NCBI GenBank assembly: GCA_016719535.1 | Contig: JADJYX010000001.1 | Span: forward strand, 310,001 to 374,000 | DNA from: Rubrivivax sp. | GTDB taxonomy: Bacteria > Pseudomonadota > Gammaproteobacteria > Burkholderiales > Burkholderiaceae_C | DNA length: 64,000 nucleotides | Direction of reading: 5' to 3' | Shown: positions 1 through 7,715 of the stretch, piece by piece | Layout: every line of letters begins with the position of its first letter | Numbering within the stretch: the first letter of the stretch is position 1 | Notes under the pieces: model-generated | Databases searched by the model: none | Told to the model about the DNA's origin: nothing | What the model saw: only the letters and a program-made list of their open reading frames with translations | Program-made: the position numbers and the translations under genes

Positions 1-87
1 GGCGGGACGGAGCTCGACGTTGGCAAATCGGTAGGCGGAGGCGGGCATGGGCGCCGGCGTGCAACGTTCGACGACAGACTTGGCCAT
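1..87 (-). CDS. Winged-helix domain protein, N-terminus only
   Basis: Only the first 29 codons lie in the window; the gene runs off the left edge. Reading leftwards from ATG at 87, residues 19-28 are YRFANVELRP, which resembles the first strand of OmpR/PhoB-type winged-helix DNA-binding domains as found at the N-terminus of many regulators and of some large ATPase or adenylate-cyclase-like proteins. It is divergent from the monooxygenase gene at 236, and the 148 bp between them must hold both promoters. The assignment rests on a very short stretch and is tentative. Confidence 0.4.
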   Translation of the reverse strand, partial: MAKSVVERCTPAPMPASAYRFANVELRPA

Positions 88-235
88 GCTAGTGGCGAAT
101 GCAGCCACAGTCGGTACTGGTTGACCCATGCCCCTGCCGCTGCCGGTGGCGGGTGGGTCCCGATGCAGCGACGACCGGACGGGCGCAGCATCGGGGCCGG
201 CCACCCGATCGGCCATGCCCTGACAAGGAGACGAC

Positions 236-607
236 ATGTTCAAGACCGACACCTGCTGCACGCTGGTGCCCTATTTCGAGGTCAGCGACGGCCAGCTCGA
301 CGCCTTCAAGGCGCTGGGCCCGCAATTCGTCGCGCTCACGCGCAACGAACCCGGCTGCGTGCACTATGCCTTTTCGTTCAACGGGCGCAGCGCACACTGC
401 CGCGAGGGCTACGACAATGCCGACGCCGTGCTGGCGCACCTGCAGAACGTCGGCGAACTGCTCGGCCAGGCGCTGAAGATCGCCAGCATCGTGCGCCTGG
501 AGGTGCATGCCCCGGCCGCCGAGATCGAGAAGCTGCGCGGGCCGATGGCGAGCCTGAACCCGAGCTTCTACACGCTGGAAGAGGGCATCCGGCGCCAGAC
601 GTTCTGA
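236..607 (+). CDS. Antibiotic biosynthesis monooxygenase (ABM)-like protein
   Basis: A 123-residue protein with the features of the dimeric alpha+beta ABM fold: a first strand (CCTLVPYFEV), a helix, the 'EPGCVHYAF' segment typical of putative quinol monooxygenases (TRxEPGCxxY), and a C-terminal strand/helix pair. Family members are cofactor-free oxygenases acting on quinols or polyketides, or have unknown substrates; nothing here identifies the substrate. ATG at 236 follows an AAGGAGA Shine-Dalgarno at 222-228. It is convergent with icmF, with only 22 bp between the two stop codons. Confidence 0.75.
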   Translation: MFKTDTCCTLVPYFEVSDGQLDAFKALGPQFVALTRNEPGCVHYAFSFNGRSAHCREGYDNADAVLAHLQNVGELLGQALKIASIVRLEVHAPAAEIEKLRGPMASLNPSFYTLEEGIRRQTF

Positions 608-629
608 CCGGCACCTGGGGGCTGCCGCG

Positions 630-3600
630 CTACATGCTGCGCCGGTACTGCCCGCCGACCTCGAACAGCGCATTCGTGATCTGCCCCAGGCTGCAGCAGC
701 GCACGGCGTCCATCAGCACCGCGAAGACGTTGTCGTTGGCGATCACCGCCTGCTGCAGCCGCTGCAGCATGGCCGGTGCCTCGTGCGCGTGGCGGGCGTG
801 GAAGTCGCGCAGCCGGCTGAGCTGACTCTGCTTCTCGTCGTCGGTGCTGCGCGCCAGCTCGATGTGCTCGGGCACCGGGTCGCCCTGCGGGTTGCGGAAG
901 GCATTGACGCCGATGATGGGGTGCTCGCCGGTGTGCTTGAGCATCTCGTAGTGCATGCTCTCTTCCTGGATCTTGCTGCGCTGGTAGCCGGTCTCCATCG
1001 CCCCCAGCACGCCGCCGCGTTCGGCGATGCGCTCGAACTCGGCCAGCACCGCCTCTTCCACCAGCTCGGTCAGCTCGTCGATGACGAAGGCGCCCTGGTT
1101 GGGGTTCTCGTTCTTCGCCAGCCCCCACTCGCGGTTGATGATCAGCTGGATGGCCATCGCGCGGCGCACCGATTCCTCGGTGGGCGTGGTGATCGCTTCG
1201 TCGTAGGCGTTGGTGTGCAGGCTGTTGCAGTTGTCGTAGACGGCGATCAGCGCCTGCAGCGTGGTGCGGATGTCGTTGAAGGCGATCTCCTGCGCGTGCA
1301 GGCTGCGGCCGCTGGTCTGCACGTGGTATTTCAGCTTCTGGCTGCGTTCGTTGGCGCCATAGCGGTCGCGCATCGCCACCGCCCAGATGCGGCGCGCCAC
1401 GCGGCCCAGCACGGTGTATTCCGGGTCCATGCCGTTGCTGAAGAAGAAGCTCAGGTTGGGCGCGAAATCGTCGACGTGCATGCCGCGGGCGAGATACGCC
1501 TCGACGAAGGTGAAGCCGTTGCTCAAGGTGAAGGCCAGCTGGCTGATCGGGTTGGCGCCGGCCTCGGCGATGTGGTAACCCGAGATGCTGACCGAGTAGA
1601 AATTGCGCACGTCGTGGTGCACGAAATATTCGGCGATGTCGCCCATCACCTTCAGGCTGAACTCGGTGCTGAAGATGCAGGTGTTCTGGCCCTGGTCTTC
1701 CTTCAGGATGTCGGCCTGCACGGTGCCGCGCACATTGGCCAGGGTCCAGGCGCGGATCTTGGCGGCTTCGTCGTCGGTGGGTTCGCGGCCGTTGTCGGTG
1801 CGGAACTTCTCCAGCTGCTGGTCGATGGCGGCATTCATGAACATCGCCAGGATGCTGGGTGCCGGGCCGTTGATCGTCATGCTGACGCTGGTGCTGGGGT
1901 TGCACAGGTCGAAGCCCGAATACAGCACCTTCAGGTCATCCAGCGTGGCGATGGAAACGCCCGAGTTGCCCACCTTGCCGTAGATGTCGGGCCGCGGGTC
2001 GGGGTCGTTGCCGTAGAGCGTGACGCTGTCGAAGGCGGTGGACAGGCGCTTGGCCGGCAGTCCTTCGCTGACCAGCTTGAAGCGGCGGTTGGTGCGAAAG
2101 GCATCGCCCTCGCCGGCAAACATGCGCGTCGGGTCCTCGTTCTCGCGCTTGAAGGCGAAGACGCCGGCGGTATACGGGAAGCTGCCCGGCACGTTTTCCA
2201 GCAGCAGCCACTTCAGCAGCTCGCCATGGCATTCGTAGGCCGGCAGCGCCACCTTGCGGATCTTGTTGCCCGACAGCGTGGTGTGCACGAGGCCGGTGCG
2301 GATCTCCTTGTCGCGGATCTTCACCACATATTCGTCGCCGGCATAGGCACGCACCATGTCGGGCCACATGGCCAGCAGCTTCTTGGCGTGCGCATCGAGC
2401 CGGGCCTCGCGCGTGTCGGCCAGCTTGAGCACCGTATTCTTCGCGCCGTCGCGCGTGGCGTCGTCCTCGTGCAGCATGCGCGCCGATGCGCGCAGCTGCT
2501 GCACCTCGCGCGCCAGCTTGGCCTGCTCACGCGTGCGGCGCTTGTAGCCGCGCACGGTATCGGCGATATCGGCGAGATAGCGCACGCGCGCGCCCGGCAA
2601 GACGGGGTTCTGGTGCGTGCTGTGGCGCGTGGCCACCGGCGGCAGCCGGCCTTCGGCCACCGGCATGCCCAGCTCCGCCAGCCGCGGGCGCAGCGCCTGG
2701 TACAGCGCGGTGACGCCGTCGTCGTTGAAGCGGCTGGCCATGGTGCCGAAGACGGGCAGGGTCTCGGGCGACGCACCGAAGGCGCTGCGGTTGCGCTGCA
2801 CCTGCTTGGCGACGTCGCGCAGCGCATCGGTCGCGCCCTTGCGGTCGAATTTGTTGATGGCCACGAATTCGGCGAAGTCGAGCATGTCGATCTTCTCGAG
2901 CTGGCTGGCGGCGCCGAATTCGGGCGTCATCACATACAGCGGCACGTCCACCAGCGGCACGATGGCGGCGTCGCCCTGGCCGATGCCCGAGGTCTCGACG
3001 ACGACGAGGTCGAAGCCGGCGGCCTTGGCCGCGAGCACGACGTCGGGCAGGGCCTGGCTGATCTCGCTGCCGAAATCGCGCGTGGCGAGAGAGCGCATGA
3101 AGACCCGCGGACCGGCCTGCCAGGGGCTGATGGCATTCATGCGGATGCGGTCGCCCAGCAGCGCGCCGCCGCTCTTGCGCCGGCTGGGGTCGATGGAAAT
3201 CACGGCGACGCGCAGCGCGTCGCCCTGGTCCAGGCGCAGGCGGCGGATGAGCTCGTCGGTGAGGCTGCTCTTGCCGGCGCCGCCGGTGCCGGTGATGCCG
3301 AGCACGGGGATCTTCTTCGCCGCCGCGGCAGCGGCCAGCGCGGCCTTGAAGGCGGGGTCGGCGCGGCCGTTCTCGAGCGCGGTGATGGCCTGCGCCAGCT
3401 GTCGCCAGGCGGCTTCGGTGTGGCCTTGCAGGACGGCCACGTCGGTGGGGGCATGGGGTGTCAGGTCGACGTCGCAGCGCATGACCATCTCGCCGATCAT
3501 GCCGGCCAGGCCCATGCGCTGGCCGTCCTCGGGGCTGTAGATGCGCGCCACGCCGTAGCCCTGCAGTTCGCGGATCTCGGCCGGCACGATGACGCCGCCG

Positions 3601-3923
3601 CCGCCGCCGAAGACCTGCACATGCGCGCCGCCGCGCTGGCGCAGCAGGTCGACCATGTATTTGAAATATTCGACATGGCCGCCCTGGTAGCTGCTGATGG
3701 CGATGCCCTGCACGTCCTCCTGCAGCGCGGCGGTGACGACCTCGTCGACCGAGCGGTTGTGGCCGAGGTGGATCACTTCGGCCCCCATGCCCTGCAGGAT
3801 GCGCCGCATGATGTTGATGGCCGCGTCGTGGCCATCGAACAGGCTGGCGGCGGTGACGAAGCGCACCTTGTGTGTGGGGCGGTATTCGGCCAGGGCCTTG
3901 AAATCGGCGGAGAGGTCGGTCAT
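630..3923 (-). CDS. icmF: Isobutyryl-CoA mutase, fused form (IcmF)
   Basis: A 1097-residue protein, the usual IcmF length. It interconverts isobutyryl-CoA and n-butyryl-CoA with adenosylcobalamin. Domains in order: a B12-binding Rossmann domain (about 15-150) with D30-G-H32, His32 being the expected cobalt ligand; a MeaB-type G-protein chaperone (about 200-400) with P-loop GTGGAGKSS at 212-220 and NKFD; a linker; and the large TIM-barrel acyl-CoA mutase domain (about 560-1097). The ATG at 3923 is preferred over an upstream one at 4025 because homologues begin just before the B12 domain and because a regulatory palindrome lies at 3953-3974. That palindrome is shared with the MerR regulator and isovaleryl-CoA dehydrogenase genes at 19.9-20.5 kb, suggesting common control of branched-chain acyl-CoA metabolism. 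Confidence 0.95.
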   Translation of the reverse strand: MTDLSADFKALAEYRPTHKVRFVTAASLFDGHDAAINIMRRILQGMGAEVIHLGHNRSVDEVVTAALQEDVQGIAISSYQGGHVEYFKYMVDLLRQRGGAHVQVFGGGGGVIVPAEIRELQGYGVARIYSPEDGQRMGLAGMIGEMVMRCDVDLTPHAPTDVAVLQGHTEAAWRQLAQAITALENGRADPAFKAALAAAAAAKKIPVLGITGTGGAGKSSLTDELIRRLRLDQGDALRVAVISIDPSRRKSGGALLGDRIRMNAISPWQAGPRVFMRSLATRDFGSEISQALPDVVLAAKAAGFDLVVVETSGIGQGDAAIVPLVDVPLYVMTPEFGAASQLEKIDMLDFAEFVAINKFDRKGATDALRDVAKQVQRNRSAFGASPETLPVFGTMASRFNDDGVTALYQALRPRLAELGMPVAEGRLPPVATRHSTHQNPVLPGARVRYLADIADTVRGYKRRTREQAKLAREVQQLRASARMLHEDDATRDGAKNTVLKLADTREARLDAHAKKLLAMWPDMVRAYAGDEYVVKIRDKEIRTGLVHTTLSGNKIRKVALPAYECHGELLKWLLLENVPGSFPYTAGVFAFKRENEDPTRMFAGEGDAFRTNRRFKLVSEGLPAKRLSTAFDSVTLYGNDPDPRPDIYGKVGNSGVSIATLDDLKVLYSGFDLCNPSTSVSMTINGPAPSILAMFMNAAIDQQLEKFRTDNGREPTDDEAAKIRAWTLANVRGTVQADILKEDQGQNTCIFSTEFSLKVMGDIAEYFVHHDVRNFYSVSISGYHIAEAGANPISQLAFTLSNGFTFVEAYLARGMHVDDFAPNLSFFFSNGMDPEYTVLGRVARRIWAVAMRDRYGANERSQKLKYHVQTSGRSLHAQEIAFNDIRTTLQALIAVYDNCNSLHTNAYDEAITTPTEESVRRAMAIQLIINREWGLAKNENPNQGAFVIDELTELVEEAVLAEFERIAERGGVLGAMETGYQRSKIQEESMHYEMLKHTGEHPIIGVNAFRNPQGDPVPEHIELARSTDDEKQSQLSRLRDFHARHAHEAPAMLQRLQQAVIANDNVFAVLMDAVRCCSLGQITNALFEVGGQYRRSM

Positions 3924-3952
3924 GGCAGGGGTCTCGCGAAGCGGCGTTTGAA

Positions 3953-3974
3953 TTGACGTTGACGTAAACGTCAA
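3953..3974. promoter_or_regulatory. LiuR-like MerR operator upstream of icmF
   Basis: A 22-bp near-palindrome built on the half-site TTGACGTTGAC; the other half differs at one position. It sits 30-51 bp upstream of the icmF start. The same 22-bp motif occurs at 19895-19916 and 20442-20463, and nowhere else that I noticed. MerR-family dimers bind palindromes of this length, and the regulator gene at 19924 carries one directly in front of it, so it is the likely ligand. The pairing is inferred from the repeats, not shown. Confidence 0.75.
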
Positions 3975-4114
3975 CCAATCATGATGCCACTCGCGTCTGA
4001 CACGCGCTTGCAGGCGGCCAGGCACCGGCTCATGGTTTACCCGTGGATCGGGTTCATCACGTCCGCCGACCCGCGCTGCTACCCTCGCCCGTCCCGTCCA
4101 CGCCGGCCCCCAGC

Positions 4115-4882
4115 ATGAGCTTTCTTGCCCTCGACATCGGCAACACCCGCCTGAAGTGGGCGTTGTACGACCACGGCCATGTCGGTGCCCACCTGCTGCA
4201 GCAGGGCGCGGTCTTCCTCGAAGCCATCGACAGCCTGGCCGACGGCGACTGGAAGGTGCTGACCGCGCCCGATGCGATGCTGGGCTGCGTGGTCGCCGGC
4301 GACGCCGTGCGGCGGCGCGCCGAGGAGCAGATGGAGATCTGGGACCTGGAGCCGCGCTGGGTGGTGCCGGGCGCCCACGATGCCGGCGTGGTCAACGGCT
4401 ACGACCATCCGCACCGGCTGGGGGCCGACCGCTGGGCGGCGCTGGTGGGCGCGCGCCAGCGCGCGCTGGCCGGCGGCAGCGCGCGCCCGGCGCTGGTGGT
4501 GATGGTGGGCACCGCCGTCACCGTCGATGCGCTGGACACGGCGGGCCGCTTCCTCGGCGGGCTGATCCTGCCCGGCTTCGGGCTCATGCTGAAGGCGCTG
4601 GAGATGGGCACCGCCGGCCTGCGCGTGCCCACCGGCGAGGTGGTGGACTTCCCCACCAATACCAGCGACGCGCTGATGAGCGGCGGCGCCAATGCCATCG
4701 CCGGCGCCATCGAGCGCCAGCACCGCAAGCTGGCGGCGCATGCCGGCGCCGAGCCGCTGCTGCTGATGGCCGGCGGCGCCGCACCCAAGCTGGCACCCAC
4801 GCTGCACCTGCCGGTGCAGGTGGTGGACACGCTGCTGTTCGAGGGCCTGCTGGCGCTGCAATCAAGGCGGATGGCCCTTTGA
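4115..4882 (+). CDS. coaX: Type III pantothenate kinase
   Basis: A 255-residue protein that would phosphorylate pantothenate in the first step of coenzyme A synthesis, in the cytoplasm. The N-terminal phosphate-binding motif DIGNTRLKWAL, a central GADRWAALVGAR segment and the VGTAVTVDAL and GGLILPGF motifs belong to the type III (CoaX) family of the ASKHA superfamily. ATG at 4115 places DIGNT near the N-terminus as in the family; an in-frame ATG at 4043 would add 24 residues without similarity. The last 21 bp overlap the end of the convergent ion-channel gene. BirA, often upstream of coaX in Burkholderiales, is absent here. Confidence 0.93.
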   Translation: MSFLALDIGNTRLKWALYDHGHVGAHLLQQGAVFLEAIDSLADGDWKVLTAPDAMLGCVVAGDAVRRRAEEQMEIWDLEPRWVVPGAHDAGVVNGYDHPHRLGADRWAALVGARQRALAGGSARPALVVMVGTAVTVDALDTAGRFLGGLILPGFGLMLKALEMGTAGLRVPTGEVVDFPTNTSDALMSGGANAIAGAIERQHRKLAAHAGAEPLLLMAGGAAPKLAPTLHLPVQVVDTLLFEGLLALQSRRMAL

Positions 4883-5698
4883 AGGCGCGCGGGCTTGTGC
4901 CTGCAGCAAGCGCGTGGCGGCGCGCGATTCGGCGCGCAGCGCAACGATCTCGACCTGCAGCCTGTCGATCTGATGGCGCATGTCGCGCAGGATCTCGCGT
5001 TCGATCTCGCGCTCCTCGGACTCGATCCAGGTGGCCGCGATCGCGGCCGTGACCATCGTCAGCACGCCGAAGCCCAGCAGCACGACGAAGACCGCGAAGA
5101 TCTTCGACGCCGGCGTGGTGGGTACGACGTCGCCATAGCCCACGGTGGCCGCGGTGGTGAAGGCCAGCCAGAGTCCGTCGGCGAAGGTCGGCGTGCGCGG
5201 CTCCAGCCACCAGAAGCCGGCGCCGCACAGGCCGAGCACGCCCACCGACAGCAGCAGCAGATAGGTGACGCCGCCGCGCGTGATCAGGCCCTGCATCGAC
5301 CACAGCATGCGCACCAGCGTGAGCACGGCCACGCCCAGGCGCACGATCAATGCGGCCTGCGAGTTCTGGCTCTCCGGCAGCAGCGCCCCCACCAGCAGCC
5401 CCAGCACCAGCAGCAGGTCGGCGCCATTGGCCGCCACGTGGCGAGCGGGCCGCGGGCTGCGCCAGGCGGTATGCGCCAGTGCCGCCAGCACCACCCCGGC
5501 CGCCAGCAGGTAGGCCACGGCGGCGATCGGCGGCGCATGCGTCTCCAGCAACTCGGCATAGAAGGCCGGAATCGTGAACAGCAGCGCCAGCGCGACCGGG
5601 GCCCGCCAGCGCCGCTCGACGGCGATGGCGTGGCCGTCGGTGGCCAGGCGCAGCCCCCAGTGGTGGCGGTGTCTGGCGACGTCGGGCTTACGGCGCAT
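4862..5698 (-). CDS. Two-helix potassium channel protein
   Basis: A 278-residue membrane protein. Hydrophobic segments at about 35-53, 60-78, 92-108 and 120-135 precede a pore module: a helix near 150-168, the selectivity filter TVGYGD at about 190-195, and a final helix near 205-228. The C-terminal part (about 230-265) is charged and looks like a coiled coil. This is the Ion_trans_2/KcsA-like plan with extra N-terminal helices but no obvious charged S4 sensor. Its role is presumably K+ conductance. The 3' end overlaps coaX tail to tail. Confidence 0.88.
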   Translation of the reverse strand: MRRKPDVARHRHHWGLRLATDGHAIAVERRWRAPVALALLFTIPAFYAELLETHAPPIAAVAYLLAAGVVLAALAHTAWRSPRPARHVAANGADLLLVLGLLVGALLPESQNSQAALIVRLGVAVLTLVRMLWSMQGLITRGGVTYLLLLSVGVLGLCGAGFWWLEPRTPTFADGLWLAFTTAATVGYGDVVPTTPASKIFAVFVVLLGFGVLTMVTAAIAATWIESEEREIEREILRDMRHQIDRLQVEIVALRAESRAATRLLQAQARAPSKGHPP

Positions 5699-5766
5699 CA
5701 GGCCAGATTAGCGGCCCCCCGTGACCATGGCCTTGACGGGCAGCAAGCGCCTCGAGCGCACGCGGC

Positions 5767-7113
5767 CTACAGGATGTAGCGCGAGAGATCCTCGTTGCGC
5801 GCCAGCTCGGCGAGCTTGGCGTCGACCGCGGCGGCATCCAGCGTCACCGTCTGGCCGCTGCGGTTGGGGGCGTCGAAGCTCACCTCGTCGAGCAGCCGCT
5901 CCATCACCGTGGCCAGGCGGCGCGCACCGATATTCTCGGTGCGCTCGTTGACGTCGCAGGCGATCTGCGCCAGGCGGCGCACGGCGTCGCGCGTGATGTC
6001 CAGCGTCACGCCTTCGGTGGCCAGCAGCGCCTGGTATTGCGCCACCAGGCTGGCCTCGCGGCTGGTGAGGATGGCTTCGAAATCGTCGACCGACAACGAG
6101 TCCAGTTCGACGCGGATCGGGAACCGCCCCTGCAGTTCGGGGATCAGGTCGCTGGGCTTGGACAGGTGGAAGGCGCCGCTGGCGATGAACAGGATGTGGT
6201 CGGTCTTCACCATGCCGTACTTGGTATTGACCGTCGTGCCCTCGACCAGCGGCAGCAGGTCGCGCTGCACGCCCTGGCGGCTGACGTCGGCGCCGCCGAC
6301 TTCGCTGCGCGAGGCCACCTTGTCGATCTCGTCGATGAAGACGATGCCGTTGCCCTCGGCGTGGGCCAGCGCCGCGCTGCGGATCTCGTCCTCGTTGACG
6401 AGCCGGCCGGCTTCCTCGTCGACCAGCAGCCGCATGGCCTCGGCGATCTTCAGCTTGCGCGTCTTGCGGCGCGCCTGGCCCATCTGCGAGAACAGGCCCT
6501 TCAGCTGCTCGGCCATCTCCTCCATGCCCTGGGGGCCGAGGATTTCGAGCGAAGGCTTGGCGTCGGCGACCTCGACCTCGACTTCCTTGTCGTCGAGCGC
6601 ACCTTCGCGCAGCCGCTTGCGCATGACCTGGCGCGCGGTGTTGTCGGCGCTCGGCGCGTCCGACGACGAGCCGGCATGGCGCGGCGGCGGCACGAGCAGG
6701 TCGAGGACGCGCTCCTCGGCCGCATCTTCGGCCAGTGCGCGCTTCCTGCGCACCTGGCGCTCGCGCTCCTGCTTGACGGCCACCTCGACCAGGTCGCGCA
6801 CGATGGTGTCGACATCCTTGCCGACATAACCGACCTCGGTAAACTTGGTCGCCTCGACCTTGACGAAGGGCGCGTCGGCCAGCCGCGCCAGGCGGCGCGC
6901 GATCTCGGTCTTGCCGACGCCGGTGGGGCCGATCATCAGGATATTCTTGGGCGTGATCTCGGCACGCAGCTTCTCGTCGACCTGCTGGCGGCGCCAGCGG
7001 TTGCGCAGCGCGATCGCCACCGCACGCTTGGCCTTGTGCTGGCCGACGATGTGGCGGTCGAGCTCGGAGACGATTTCCTGCGGCGTCATGCTGTGCGGGG
7101 TGGGTGCATTCAT
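5767..7113 (-). CDS. hslU: HslUV protease ATPase subunit HslU
   Basis: A 448-residue AAA+ unfoldase that feeds proteins to the HslV peptidase. Walker A GPTGVGKT is at 62-69, Walker B is the FIDEID segment, the family-specific I-domain lies between them, and the C-terminus ends in SRYIL, the tail that docks into HslV. ATG at 7113 overlaps the hslV stop (ATGA), implying translational coupling; MTPQEI, eight residues further in, is a possible alternative start. The two genes form a heat-shock type operon with hslV first. Confidence 0.97.
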   Translation of the reverse strand: MNAPTPHSMTPQEIVSELDRHIVGQHKAKRAVAIALRNRWRRQQVDEKLRAEITPKNILMIGPTGVGKTEIARRLARLADAPFVKVEATKFTEVGYVGKDVDTIVRDLVEVAVKQERERQVRRKRALAEDAAEERVLDLLVPPPRHAGSSSDAPSADNTARQVMRKRLREGALDDKEVEVEVADAKPSLEILGPQGMEEMAEQLKGLFSQMGQARRKTRKLKIAEAMRLLVDEEAGRLVNEDEIRSAALAHAEGNGIVFIDEIDKVASRSEVGGADVSRQGVQRDLLPLVEGTTVNTKYGMVKTDHILFIASGAFHLSKPSDLIPELQGRFPIRVELDSLSVDDFEAILTSREASLVAQYQALLATEGVTLDITRDAVRRLAQIACDVNERTENIGARRLATVMERLLDEVSFDAPNRSGQTVTLDAAAVDAKLAELARNEDLSRYIL

Positions 7114-7646
7114 TCCAGCACCTCGACGGTGTGGTGCTGGTTGGTATAGATGCACAGGTCGCCGGCGATCTCGAGCGAACGCTTGACGATCTGCTCGGGC
7201 GTCATCTCGGTGTGGTCGAGCAGCGCACGTGCCGCCGCCTGCGCATAGGCGCCGCCGGAGCCGATGGCGATGATGCCGTGCTCGGGTTCGAGCACGTCGC
7301 CGTTGCCGGTGATGATCAGCGACGCCTCGCGGTCGGCCACCGCCAGCATGGCCTCGAGCCGGCGCAGCACGCGGTCGGTGCGCCAGTCCTTGGTCAGCTC
7401 GATGGCCGCGCGCACCAGGTGGCCCTGGTGCTTCTCGAGCTTGGCCTCGAAACGTTCGAACAGCGTGAAGGCGTCGGCGGTGGCGCCGGCAAAGCCGGCC
7501 AGCACCTGGTCGCGGTGCAGCTTGCGCACCTTGCGCGCGCTGGCCTTGACGACGATGGTGCCGAGCGTGACCTGGCCATCGCCACCCAGCGCCACGCGCT
7601 GGCCGCGGCGCACGCTCACGATGGTGGTGCCGTGAAAGGGTTCCAT
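7110..7646 (-). CDS. hslV: HslUV protease peptidase subunit HslV
   Basis: A 178-residue proteasome-beta-like threonine peptidase. The mature N-terminus is expected at the TTIVSVRR motif; here it is preceded by MEPFHG, a short leader as seen in other betaproteobacterial HslV proteins, so autocatalytic removal of six residues is needed to free the catalytic Thr. The GSGGAYA motif and length fit the family. No Shine-Dalgarno is visible in front of ATG 7646, and the sigma-32-like promoter at 7658-7685 would give a leader of only a few bases. Confidence 0.97.
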   Translation of the reverse strand: MEPFHGTTIVSVRRGQRVALGGDGQVTLGTIVVKASARKVRKLHRDQVLAGFAGATADAFTLFERFEAKLEKHQGHLVRAAIELTKDWRTDRVLRRLEAMLAVADREASLIITGNGDVLEPEHGIIAIGSGGAYAQAAARALLDHTEMTPEQIVKRSLEIAGDLCIYTNQHHTVEVLE

Positions 7647-7657
7647 GGAGGGACGGG

Positions 7658-7685
7658 AGTTGGGGGTCGCAGGCGGCGCTTCAAG
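7658..7685 (-). promoter_or_regulatory. Sigma-32-like heat-shock promoter of hslVU
   Basis: On the minus strand CTTGAA (7685-7680) is followed after 14 bp by CCCCAACT (7665-7658). The enterobacterial sigma-32 consensus is CTTGAA, a 13-17 bp spacer, then CCCCATnT, so both boxes and the spacing fit, directly upstream of a gene pair that is heat-shock regulated in other bacteria. The predicted start would lie about 5 nt before the hslV ATG, which would make the message nearly leaderless. Confidence 0.5.
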
Positions 7686-7715
7686 TCGGCCGCCGAGACG
7701 CGGGCCCGGGCCGAA

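Noticed and set aside
783..3956. Very long open frame antisense to icmF
   Set aside because: It mirrors icmF codons in GC-rich DNA, has Val/Ala/Gly/His-rich low-complexity composition and no recognisable motif; icmF itself is unambiguous.
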